Shown here: positions 48,760-59,493 of the stretch, piece after piece | Numbering within the stretch: the first letter of the stretch is position 1 | Layout: each line of letters starts with the position of its first letter | DNA from: Phycomyces blakesleeanus NRRL 1555(-) | Taxonomy: Eukaryota > Mucoromycota > Mucoromycetes > Mucorales > Phycomycetaceae | Reading direction: 5' to 3' | Assembly: GCF_001638985.1 (NCBI RefSeq) | Contig: NW_017265139.1 | Coordinates: 1,674,001 to 1,738,000, forward strand | Length of the DNA: 64,000 nt | Program-made: the position numbers and the translations under genes | Notes under the pieces: generated by a model | Told to the model about the DNA's origin: nothing | What the model saw: only the letters and a program-made list of their open reading frames with translations | Database searches by the model: none

Positions 48760-51700
48760 TCAAGATTGGCTCTTAAGCCAATCTTCTTGGATGGCAGCTC
48801 TAAGCTCTTTTCCTAGAGCAAAGGCCAAAGGAACAGGCACAGCATTGCCGATCTGACGATACATATCCTTGACAGATGCAGCACTACAATCGCGCGAAGT
48901 GCTGTAAAAAACAAAGCGATCTGGGAATCCTTGTGCTCTAGCATATTCTCTAACAGAAAGCACTCTTCTTTGGTTGGGATGAATAATAGTCTATTTAAAC
49001 AACGTTAGTATACACACTTGTTTTCATTATATTTATCTACTTACACCTTGCTTTCCCATAGGTGACATATCTGTTAGAGTAGTTGAAAATTGGCCGTCAA
49101 AATTAAGTCTCCCATAAAGACCTTTCCAGCCATTGTGGCGCTGAGCAGCAGAATCTTCGTGAGATAAACACCAAGGCTTAAGAATATGTGGAAGAGCTAT
49201 TTAAAAGTGTTAGGCAATACATATTTAATCAGTTTTAGCCTACTTACAGCTATGATCGGCACCTGGGGTCATCTCGATATTGTAAATGCGCTCGATATTA
49301 ATATCGGTAAATGTTCGAGTGAAGTGGTTTGCAAGTTGATCAGCCCCCAAACGGATCCATTTTTGGAAGTCTGTCAGAGGTGGCCGAGAATAAGGTTGGA
49401 TAAGCTGCCCAACTGAGCCTTTAGAGCTTGTATCAATCTGAGGGACTGTGCTTGCCTCACGAGCTTCTATTTCCTCAATGGTTTCTGGGCACACGCCGTT
49501 TATATTTTTATATTCAAACTCTGGCAGTTCCGAAATAGAATCACCAACTGTTACAGCTCCCAACGGGGCTTGACCACCAGTTCTGTGCATGTATGAGAAG
49601 GAAGTACCATCTGGTAAGGTAATGGAAAGAGAGGCTGGTTTAGGGAAACATGTTATTGGCTGTGGAAATTCAGGAAGTTTGTGTCCAATCTTGGCTCCCC
49701 AGATGAATAGACGACGACGACTTTGAGCCACACCATGATGACCAGCTTGTTGGATACTGAAGCGAGTTTGATATCCCATACTTGTCAAACAACGCAATAT
49801 ATACTTGAGAACTCCCATCTCAATCCCACCCTTAATTCGATTCTGTCCATTTTGCTCGCCTCCAAGTTTGTAGCTAACCAATCCGCGTACGTTTTCCAAC
49901 AAAAAATACTTGGGCTTGTAAAAATCAACGTAACTAAGGGCTGTGCACACAAGCGTGTTTTTGACATCATCAGCCTTTTTGAAACGGTTGATACCACTAA
50001 ATCCTTGACAAGGTGGTCCACAATAGATAAAGTCAACATCACCAGGGGCAGGCATTGCGCGCAAAGGACGGCCTAAGTGGTCTTTGAGATCTCCCGGAGT
50101 TTCTTTACGACTGTGGAGAGAAATAGCTCTTTCCAGTAGCACATTTGCACACTGATTATAGGCTATCGACCCAGAAAAGTTCTTTTCAAAGCTTAGAGAT
50201 GCACTTTGAGAAAATTCAATGGCATATTTTGTATCAACGACGCCCGTCATGTCCATACCGCAGGTAAGACCACCACAACCTGAAAATATATCGAGACCCA
50301 CAAGCTTGGTACCGTTTTCCATAAAGCGGGAATGAGCTTCTTGTGCTTCAACACGCGCATCTTTGCATGTTTTGCAATGCTTGAGGTCGCTATTTTTGAA
50401 CTTTTCAATTCTTTTGTTGACGCGCTTTTCAGATACATGGAATGAATTTGTGTCTTCCTTGAATTTATCCATGTCTTTAATATCCAGAGTGTGTTCGACC
50501 CAGCATTTTCCTTCCATTTTAGATGCATTGATGGTTATAATTTTGTTTGTATAAATAAGGGAACGGGAATCCTTGTATTTCATCTCGGCTCTCTCAATGA
50601 CATTATAGTGATTAAATTTCCGGATCTGATAGGTTCTCTCAAAAACTCGGACCTGGACGTCCACGGGTAAAAGCTCCTTTGCTTTATTCTTGCCTGACCG
50701 TTTTGTCTTACGTCGTTTAGGAGCCGCCAGATCCCCAGTACCACTTTCTAGCTTGTGCAAAGATACAATTTGGCCAATCTGGTAAGGAGTGTTAGCTACA
50801 CCCGTGGTAATGTAGACGAAATCATCGGTATGATATGTGTGACCATCATAACTAAACTCATTGCTGCTAAGATCCCGGACTTTGTTTTCATCTTTTTTAT
50901 GATTGATTGCATCGCAAGATTCACACCCTTGACAATTTCGGTTTACATCAAACATATCGTCTGCCTCGTGCAACTTGACGTCTTCAAAGACTGCAAAATC
51001 AGGATCGTACCAATATCTTTTTGTGGTGTATGAGTTAGACCAAGTCATTCGAATAAATTAACATTCTATTTTGATATTTTACCTGTAGAACCACCAGTTC
51101 TTTCTATCAAACTCCACAGGCTCTCTGTCTTCTGCTCCAAGATATGTCAATTGACACTTGCCCATCACACAATTCAAGGCATTGTCACGGCACGAGTCTA
51201 GGAGAACCAACTCTCTCTTTCCAGAAAGTTCTTGTAAAATAGTATCTCGACTGTGGGAGAAATAACGGGCATGGAACATGAACTTATCATCCGAAGCAGA
51301 GTCTTCAAACATGTACATAATACGAGCAAACCAGGGTTCCTCCGTATCGTTTCGAAGGTAGACGCAATCGCCAACTTTAATCAATTCTCCGTCTACTTCC
51401 ACCGTATCGTAGTACTTTATAGCCCCTTCTTTCTTGATTGGTTCACCCTTCCAGCTGATAACATCTGTGAAAGATCGGTAGGCATCCTGGTCTTTATAGT
51501 TAGAGTTCGGCAAGACAGTTTTATCTGACATAATTTCGGCTTCTTTAGCAGCTTCCTTAATCTCAATTAGGCGACGAACGAACATGTCCTTTGCAATTGT
51601 AGCTACATGTGGTGTAACGCATGTAGGGTTTGGTTCCTTGAGAACTTTTTGGTTCATGTTTCGTACAGTATCGTAACTGTTTTGATTTCCAGTATCTCCC

Positions 51701-53207
51701 AGATTAAGTGATCTTGCGGAACGTGTTGGCTTTTTCTTGGTGGACCGAAGCTTTAACAATCGCTGAAAAAGAGGCTTTACCATGACAGTGATTTTATCAC
51801 TTTCATTTGCCCACTCTTCCAACTCTTTCAAAACATAATCTACATGGGTCTTCACATCTTTTTCTGTCAGGCTGATCGAGTAATCAGTGGAAGCGGATGG
51901 ACTTTCAGATTTTAACAAGGTATCCAAGAATTCGTTGTAAGTTGCATTTTCGTTGTCATTAAGAGTTTTTTCAGCTACATTTGAAATTCTGACACGGGCA
52001 AAGGTTGGGTCATAATACGGTTTGTATTGATCCGATGGTTTTCCAAGCTTGTACCACGCGTATTGGGTTTGAATCCAGATCTCGCTTTCGCCGTTCGCAT
52101 TCATATAAACTCTCCAGAAAAATAAACATGACAATTGAACCGACATAGTTGCAGGATAACTATCTGTGATATCTTCGTCTTCTTCGTCTCCTTCATCAAC
52201 ATCGTCCTCGCCTTCATCATCTTCAAATATAGCCTTGACATTACCGGATGCACATATTTCTAAAGTATCCACTCCGATGTCATCCAAAGAATGAATTCTG
52301 CGATTATTCGCTATATCGTAAAGTATAAAGTCATCAAGCGTGCGCATAGGTACTGATGGAGGTCTATGATACTCTTGGTCCTCTTGGTCCTTCTGTTTTT
52401 TTTGGGCTTTCGGTTTTTTCTGTTTTTTTTTGTTTTTCTGGTTTTTCTGGACTTCCTGGACTTCTTGGACTTCTTGGACTTCTTGGACTTCTTGGACTTC
52501 CTGGTCTTTTTCATCTACGGTTTGCTCTCCCATAACATCAAGATTCTCGTCTTCCAAAACTTCTTCAGAATCCGGGACAAAATATCCAGATTTTTTGGGC
52601 CCTACATGGGTAAAAATATATTTAGAATTTTATACTTAATATCAGTGGATCTTGTACCTGTATTTTGTCTCTTGGCAGTACTAGTTTGAGATTCAGCCTT
52701 TCTCTTCAGGGTGTCATGCTTGACTGTGATTTGCTCAGCATCGATTTCCATGTCCTCGCACTCTGATACCAAGTTATCGTTATCCATAACCACACCGCTT
52801 TTGTTGCGGGTTTTCCCTATATGTAGACAAAATGAAAAATCAATTAAATATTTAATATTTTGTGTTTATGTTGGCACCACACACGCGCGCGCGTGTGGGT
52901 GCGTAAAGAACGATGGTTTACGTTCAGATCTCCTTTGCACAGCAGCTTTGTTTGTGGGACCGTTTTCAAGTTCCATTTCTTTCAACTTGAGAATTGCATC
53001 TTCTACATTTGAATCGCATTCTTTGAGAACTTTTCGAATAGTAGCTATATTGTCATTAATTAGTCAAACCATTTTATTGATGAATCTGTGAACTTACTCC
53101 ATTTGAGTGATTCAAATTGGGATTCAAGAATTTTCTTGGCCTCTGCAGGACTCTGCTTCTTAAGTCTGTCAACTGTCATAAGAAGTCCTAGGTATCCTTT
53201 GGATAAA
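48760..53207 (-). CDS. DNMT1-like cytosine-5 DNA methyltransferase, 5' end not found
   Basis: Exons 53207-53098, 53044-52922, 52816-52658, 52601-51083, 51016-49248, 49196-49045 and 48990-48760 join in phase, about 1353 codons. N-terminus: an [20 protein letters not shown] segment resembling a CUE ubiquitin-binding fold. Next: an EVQ nonamer repeat (52444-52503) and Lys-rich stretch; an RFTS-like domain ([30 protein letters not shown]); a first BAH domain (GDCVYLRND, then [17 protein letters not shown]); a Cys cluster; and a second BAH ([10 protein letters not shown]). The catalytic domain has motif [13 protein letters not shown], motif [10 protein letters not shown] with the nucleophile Cys, motif VI LLENVRG, motif [17 protein letters not shown] and motif [12 protein letters not shown]. 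All catalytic motifs are intact, so maintenance-type activity is likely. The first visible exon begins in phase 2 behind an acceptor, and upstream sequence is a broken Tc1 element. The true start may be lost or further upstream. Confidence 0.88.
52444..52503. repeat. In-frame nonamer repeat (TTCTTGGAC)n
   Basis: About six 9-bp units inside the methyltransferase coding exon, encoding Glu-Val-Gln repeats on the minus strand. Confidence 0.9.
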
Positions 53208-53451
53208 CTATTGTATATAAAGAAAAGAAAAAGAAAAAGAAAAAGAAAAGATAAAGACACAATTGACTTGGCAATATATATACAGTCACAGTCAAAAACG
53301 TTTCGACCTCTGAGCCCAAAAAATGCATGAGATAAATCATGGCATGTATTCAACATGCAACTGCTCATCAGTAATAATAGCTAAAGCTTTCAAACTTCAA
53401 ATAAAAGATTATATATATGTTTATTATTGAAATATATCAAAAAATAAAATA
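53208..53451. other. Pyrimidine tract and probable Tc1 left end
   Basis: A CTTTTT-type tract on the minus strand (53218-53250) precedes the acceptor of the first visible methyltransferase exon. TACAGTCACAGTCAAAAACG at 53281-53300 looks like a Tc1/mariner terminal repeat next to a TA. Confidence 0.5.
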
Positions 53452-54519
53452 TCAATATTTTGTATGACCTCCCTTGGCTTCAATTACAGCCTGGCATCGA
53501 TGCTGCGTGCTGCCGGCCAAAGTTGATGCAAGTTCGAGACTTATCCTTCGCCACTCACGTTGTATTACAGCCTTCAAATCTTCAACGTTGCTAATAATGG
53601 CCCTCTCGTCACTTATGCGCCTCCCAAGAGCCCACCAGAGACGCTCGATGGGGTTGAGATCTGGGCTTTGAGCGGGCCAGTAGTCAAAACCTCAGATCTC
53701 ATGGCTATCATTCCACCACCTCGAATACGACCCAATATGACAGCTGACGTTGTCCTCTTGGAACACGAAGCTCCTGTTCTATTCCCGTAAAAGATTTTGG
53801 AACCAAGGGAGAAAGATCTAAGCCAAAGTGTTCACGTATTGGTCTTGGTTTACGTTACCATCTAGGAACACCAAAGGCCCAAAACCACCAGCCCAAAAAT
53901 AACCCCAGATCATCACACTGGCCTTCATCCACTTGGTTCCTTCGATGATATTTTCTTCCTTGAACCTTTCACCGACTTTTCTGATTGCCCTAGGTCCTCC
54001 ATCATTACCATCAACTGTGAATCGTGATTCATCTGACCACACTACACTTTTCCATTGGTCATCCGTCCAATTGACATGCTCACGGGCCTATTACAGCCTT
54101 CTTTTCTTGTGTCTTTCGGTTAAAGTTGGCTTGTGAGCTTCGATATATGATCCGAAGCCCAAACGCTTTAAACAACTGATTATTGTCTTTCTACAGACAA
54201 ATACCTCCATGTTCTTTAAGGAGGCCATTAACCTAGAAAATGAGGCAAAGGGGTCCTTACGAACTATTTGGACAAGGTACCTTTCTGTTCTCTCGTCAAT
54301 TTTTCTAGGTCGTCCGGACCCTTTTCTTGGCTCTGGCGATCCTGTCTCATCAACTCTCTTAATGATGTACTTGACGGTTGACAGGCTCATGCCAACCACA
54401 AATGAAATCTGGGTTGCCCCGTAATTTACTAAATTCATGTACATGAAGCATCCGTATTTATAGGGATCGGCCTTCTCATATGATCTGTGGGTGTTTTCTG
54501 ATGAATTTGTGCCTTGCAT
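53452..54519 (-). pseudogene. Broken Tc1-family transposase
   Basis: From ATG at 54519: a helix-turn-helix region (YGATQISFVVGMSLSTVKYI), GSGRPRKIDERTERYLVQIV linker, second DNA-binding part, then VVWSDESRFTVDG (first Asp), VMIWGYFWAGGFGPLV, FVFQEDNVSCH (second Asp) and FDYWPAQSPDLNPIERLW (Glu), ending at a TGA at 53452. It is near full length but carries stops after the N-terminal domain (near 54088), after YVNTLA (near 53815) and further shifts, so it is inactive yet younger than the other transposase relics here. It lies directly upstream of the methyltransferase exons in the same orientation. Confidence 0.88.
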
Positions 54520-54556
54520 GTTGGATTCGATTAATAATATTGGGAGAAAACAATTA

Positions 54557-55011
54557 GTGTGGACAGACTAAAAGTTCAAAAAAAGGGGCAAAAAAAAAGA
54601 GCAGAAATGTAAGGCATATAATTAGGCGAGAGTTTTAATTAATTTTGCCCCTTTTTTGCCCCCTTTTTGGAGGTTCAAAAAAAGGGCAAAAAAAGGGTAT
54701 ACTTTTTAATTGACTTTACTTAGCTAGTCTTCTTCCGTTGCCACTAGGATTGAGAAGAGAAGCATTTTTTTATGGGGAGGATGTGTCATATAATGAGAGG
54801 TCTAGAAAAACTCACTATAAAAGGTTCTCACCTAATGACAGAGACGGGATTATATGCACAATTTTATCTAATATGTATTTTGAACTAATTCTGAACTTTT
54901 TTTTTAAAAACACGGTGTGGACAGTCATAAATTAGTCTGATTGACTAAGTTCTGGATGAAGTTGTTTTACCCTTTTTTTGCACTTTTTTTGAACTTTTAG
55001 TCTGTCCACAC
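54557..55011. mobile_element. Non-autonomous inverted-repeat element, 455 bp
   Basis: The left end GTGTGGACAGACTAAAAGTT, followed by CAAAAAAAG, is matched exactly by the reverse complement of the right end. Inner inverted segments (GGGGCAAAAAA and TTTTGCCCC near 54575 and 54648; GTTCAAAAAAAGGGC near 54673) suggest nesting or fold-back structure. No clear target duplication and no coding capacity; superfamily unknown. Confidence 0.7.
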
Positions 55012-56236
55012 CAACTATGATGGCATTTTAAGGATCAAGTACGCCAAAAATAGCTTGAGTAACATACAGCTCCAAAATTACTTCGTGTAAGGTCTATATA
55101 TTAGATCTGGTGTAGCGCCATAATGCAAGGTCTGGGGGCGTGAAGAGCACCTATAATACTAATCGAAAATGAAGCTTGATTACTATTTGACTCATCCTAA
55201 CTATTGGAGTGGATATCTATTGTCTCGAGAACGTGTCTTATTGTAGTTTACTGTTCCATTTTACCACGCCTCAATTAAGGATTATAACTTGTGCTAACTA
55301 GTAACCCGAATATAGAGACCATACAACTTGAACGTCCCTCCTTGCAATATTATCGTAATTAGTTATAGTGCCTTTTACAAGTACTCTGGGTGTCAATCGG
55401 CAGGTTTTCTTAAGAGCCCGGAGATTTTTTTCTTAGAGTGAAGTCCTTCAAATTTACTCGTATCTTTTTTTCTAAGGTCTATTATGCTTAGAAATAACTT
55501 TATATTATTATTCATATCAAGAGACTTGAACTGCTTATAAGAATTCTCGAAATATTTGTAGACCTTGGTAATCTCAATACAAAATTAGTGGCAAATTGTC
55601 TGTAGTATAATACGTACCTCTTGTATAACTAATACTCCGGCCATAGCTATCATATGTTTTATAATAAGAATGTGGTTTGTATAAGATGGTATCGTTATGA
55701 AATAGGATGTACCCCGAATTCAGGAGGGGGTTTGCTACCGAATGGTAAACTATTAGATTCGAGTAATTTTATTAACTTTATTTCTGTACAGAGTTAGAGA
55801 AGTTGGGAAAAGGTGTTTTTGATTGACTGCAACAACATGACGGGGTAAAAAGTGGGATATATATAAAAGAGAGAAAAGTTGGCACTTAATCAAATTTTAC
55901 TATAAAACACACTTTGAACCCTAGAAAACTTGCAACAATCTCACTAGAATAGCCTTTTTTCTAGTGTATAGGCTGATCGTATACTTTATACATAATCAAA
56001 TGAGACCCTGTTATTATATATCTTTTTCTACAGTGAAATACGCCAACCATCTCCAATAAAAAAATGCACTACTTGTTAATCAAATTATATCCAGTTGGGA
56101 GAAGTCAACATGATTTGTTTTTTATAGACCAAATATCCTCACAGTAAAAAAGTATTTGTATTAATTTGAATAAAGGTAGATTCATGATCAGCATTTGAAC
56201 ACCATCGGTTTTGTATCTGTATTTTTCACTTTACTA
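55012..56236. other. Intergenic; no upstream methyltransferase exon seen
   Basis: I searched the minus strand for a missing first exon of the methyltransferase and found no frame with conserved residues. The span includes dispersed repeat copy B (55825-55970). Confidence 0.4.
55825..55970. repeat. Dispersed repeat copy B with TATA-like box
   Basis: Similar to 26110-26275: GACTGCAACAACATGACGGGG, then GGATATATATAAAAGAGAG and AGAAAACTTGCAACAATCTC followed by ACTAGAATAGCCT. Confidence 0.55.
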
Positions 56237-57587
56237 TTATGAATCTAAGATATAAATGATATAAATGATATTCATATTTAGATATTGAAAAATAAAAAAC
56301 AAAAAAGAACATATTAAGAGGGAAAAAAAAGATTACCATTAATTTCGCTTGACCCGACATCGTGTTTGCGTTTCTTGGCTTGCTCTACAAGCATTGCATA
56401 TTCATATTGATGTTTCCTCTGTAAGTCCAGTTTTTTTGGTTAAGGAATATTTATAGATATAGGTATAAGACATCTTAGTTATCTGTCAACTTTTTTTTTT
56501 AGTCAAAAGGATATTGTATTCCTCAGGATCAATTGTAGCTATCGGAATCTTCTTTTGTGTACTGAAATATTCTGATTCTGTTGTTTTCAACTTTTGCCTG
56601 AGTTCTCTTGCGTCAAGAGGATTCCGAGAATCTTCATTGATTGAATAAAGAAGCGAGTACTCTTTATGTCTCCATATCATTCTACGTTTATCACCGTGGG
56701 TATCCAGCCCAAGATCCTAGAAAAGGTTCATTAAGCATATTTTATGGTTTATTGAATGGGATATTAATACTACCTTTAGTATATTCCGCATATCTTTATC
56801 AGATTGCATACCATATACAAATTTTGTAGGTTTCTTTGGAGGATTGCTAGGGATAACTATCAGATGTGTGAATTGTCTTGTAATTATGAGTCTCACCCCG
56901 CACATTTTATCTGAGGGTGTGTCACCCGGGGCATGAAAGGATGAAAGGCATGAGCATCGCTTGTTGCGCATTGATCAATATGTGAATTAAGCTCGCTCAT
57001 AAGCATCGTTTGAGAGCACACAGGACATGTCACAACACTTATGTCTGTTTATTCCAATAAGCTTTATTAATTTTTCATTTACTTTTATTAATGTTCTATT
57101 TTTTTGTATTCTATTATATCCTTGCCTGTTAATGTCACCTCTTGGACTGGTTCTGCCTTTTCTACCCCCTTCCCTTTTGCCGATCTAGTGAGAACACGCC
57201 GTGGTTGTGCTTGTACAACAGGTGATATATTTGGTTGCGAAAAAGTAATGTTCTTTTCAAGATCTAAAATGTGTTTTCTGATCACAATCATAAGTTCATT
57301 GCAAGAGTATCTTAAGATAATTACCTTGTCTTCTTCCACTGAGACAGCACATTCTCAAGCATATGATTGTGGTGAAGCTTACTTTCATTTGTTGGTTCAC
57401 GACACAATGGACAGCACAATTCACGCACCATGCTGCGGCGAATACAACCTGCGCAAAATGTATGGGAACATGAAGCAAGGATCATGGGTGTCTGTACAAG
57501 TTCTTTGCATATCGGACATCGCATGTGTTTATCCAATTCCTGAAGATCATAACACGAGAAATCAGAGGGATCGTCAAAATCATCCAT
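56237..57587 (-). CDS. RAD18: RAD18-like E3 ubiquitin ligase of post-replication repair
   Basis: Exons 57587-57325, 57277-57126, 57044-56897, 56846-56774, 56716-56491, 56418-56337 and a tentative last exon 56244-56237 give about 316 aa. Rad18 with Rad6 monoubiquitinates PCNA at stalled forks. Domains in order: RING finger, residues about 20-65 (CPICKELVQTPMILASCSHT, then FCAGCIRRS and CPLCRE); a UBZ4 zinc finger CPVCSQTMLMSELNSHIDQC; a SAP-like segment PTKFVYGMQSDKDMRNILKD, then LGLDTHGDKRRMIWRHKEY; and a C-terminal helix RKHQYEYAMLVEQAKKRK. Intron 2 (57045-57125) requires a GC donor (ACAG|GCAAGG). The join between exons 5 and 6 is one base out of phase, beside a run of ten A. One A fewer would restore the frame, so either a sequence error or a real lesion is present. 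Confidence 0.85.
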
Positions 57588-58847
57588 GATTCTACTTTTT
57601 TTTTTAAAAAAAGACAGAGATAGTGTGTGACTCTCTCAAAAACAAATTACCCTTTTGTCCACAACCTTTGAGAAGAAGAGCCCTGTCACGCAGCAAATAA
57701 CTTTTAAAAACTATATTTTGTTATTTGTATCGTCATCAAAAAAGATAAAGACAGCAAAACTTTTTGAAAATTCACATATAATATTCTGTCTTGAAGTTGA
57801 GACAAGCTCATTTTATTACTTTGCTTAAGAAAAAGAAGATCAGTATGTCGGAATAACTAAGCTGAATTAATGCTGTTTAATGTGCAAACTGTCTGCCTCT
57901 CCAAAAAAAAAAGACAACGAACATGTAGACCCCAGAGATTTAATTGTAGCTAGTAAAATTTCCATGATAAGCATTTGGTATCGCAACTGAAATAAAATTG
58001 CTTGAAGTTATCTAGTTAAAGCATATTACAAATATTGGAATTATGAGATTTATCAATAGTTTTGTACTTATTGTATTATACTGTACTATCAAGCTGTACT
58101 ATGGGCATCTCGAAAGAGATACTCTTAATATTTCCCTTAATATCCTCTTGTTTCTTATACACACACACACAATGTAGATGTTAAACTTTATCTATCTAGT
58201 ACCATATTTCTTTATTGGTGAATTTGGTACGTCCAAACAAGACCACAACACTAATCCATATCGCCACTCTCACACATCAGATGTAGCATGTCATGGTCTT
58301 CTAGTGATATTACAACCAGACGTAATTTTTCTATTATTATTAATATTCTAATAAGCAATCTTAGATATACCAATCCAAATTGCTTGACGAAAGTGCTTTA
58401 TATCGATTAAAACAGTATAATGACACAAAAGTAGGATTGAAAAAGAAAGCCTTTACTTTTTGAACTACAATAGTAAAGATATGAGAAAAGCTAAAATGTA
58501 ACATATAGTAGAAAAGACGAAGAAAATACTGTTTAATCAAAATTCAACCTTAAAACAATCCTTAATCCCCGGAAAAAGCTTGTTAAATTCCCTTACTAAA
58601 GTCTTCATTTTTTATGATTATATAATATATAAATAAATAATATTTTGAACCAATTATTTGGTAACACTTTATTATTATCGTATAATTATAAGCTGTTTTT
58701 AAGGATCTGAAGCCTCAAAAATAACCCCTACAAACAAAACTGTCAGAACACCATAGTACAAAAGGGCTTTTGTCATAAAGGGATTTTCAAGTACATGGCA
58801 AAAATGTTAGTGAAGACTTTACAGATACGGTTTAGTGGTTTCCTAAA
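57588..58847. other. Intergenic, weak repeat copy C
   Basis: No gene seen. Bases 58505-58615 resemble dispersed repeats A and B in the TTAATCAAA and CCCCGGAAAAA..CTTG blocks. Confidence 0.4.
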
Positions 58848-58945
58848 ATCAATTATTTTTTTTAGAGACGAGCCACCAAACGTTTGACCAAGACAAAAGT
58901 CGAATACAAAGTTTTGGTGGCTCGTCTCTAAAAATAATAATTGAT
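58848..58945. repeat. Inverted repeat (hairpin) abutting the assembly gap
   Basis: Arms of about 34 bp, AGAGACGAGCCACCAAA with an ATCAATTATT outer part, pair across a loop of about 29 bp. The right arm ends exactly where the N run starts. Confidence 0.85.
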
Positions 58946-59045
58946 NNNNNNNNNNNNNNNNNNNNNNNNNNNNNNNNNNNNNNNNNNNNNNNNNNNNNNN
59001 NNNNNNNNNNNNNNNNNNNNNNNNNNNNNNNNNNNNNNNNNNNNN
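58946..59045. other. Assembly gap (100 N)
   Basis: Exactly 100 N, the usual placeholder for a gap of unknown length. It cuts the minus-strand gene starting at 59493. Confidence 0.98.
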
Positions 59046-59493
59046 TGTCATCATTGTCGCCATTGCTGATCGCGTCATTAGTAACGGAAACGTCTTCAGT
59101 GTCAGACATTGAAGCTCCTTCCCAAACAGGTGAGTTTGTCTGAGTGTACGATTCTTCCAGGGCTCCGGGTTGATGGGTTAAGATAGCTACATTTAGAATA
59201 TAACACTTGGTTAATATCTAACGGTATCTGAATTAAATAAACCTTACGTTCATCATCGACCTCCATCATATTTCTCTGGGCAGACATGTCTATTACAACA
59301 CGTTATTTCATGGATTACAATACAATTAAATAAATTCAAATATTGTACCCCTTTCACATCTTATGGCATTTAGTCTTGCCCTTTTGTTATGACGTTGAGC
59401 AGTTCTTCTGGCAACAAAACTATAGCCGAGATCGTTCTGACTACATCCAGCACAATGGCACTTTTCGTTGTAGAGTTCAGGAATTGTGGACAT
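59046..59493 (-). CDS. Cys-cluster N-terminus of a gene cut by the gap (transposon-type candidate)
   Basis: Exons 59493-59349, 59289-59248 and 59186-59046 join in phase with GT-AG borders. The protein starts MSTIPELYNEKCHCAGC, then SQNDLGYSFVARRTAQRHNK. This C-x-C-x2-C...H cluster with the following basic helix resembles the short zinc-binding heads I associate with transposase-related genes of Mucoromycota. An acidic region (MSDTEDVSVTND) runs into the gap. Nothing after the gap continues it. It could instead be an ordinary gene of unknown function; the body is missing, so the assignment is tentative. Confidence 0.6.

Noticed and set aside
49723..50076. 117-aa open frame on the plus strand
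   Set aside because: Shadow of the methyltransferase catalytic domain on the opposite strand.
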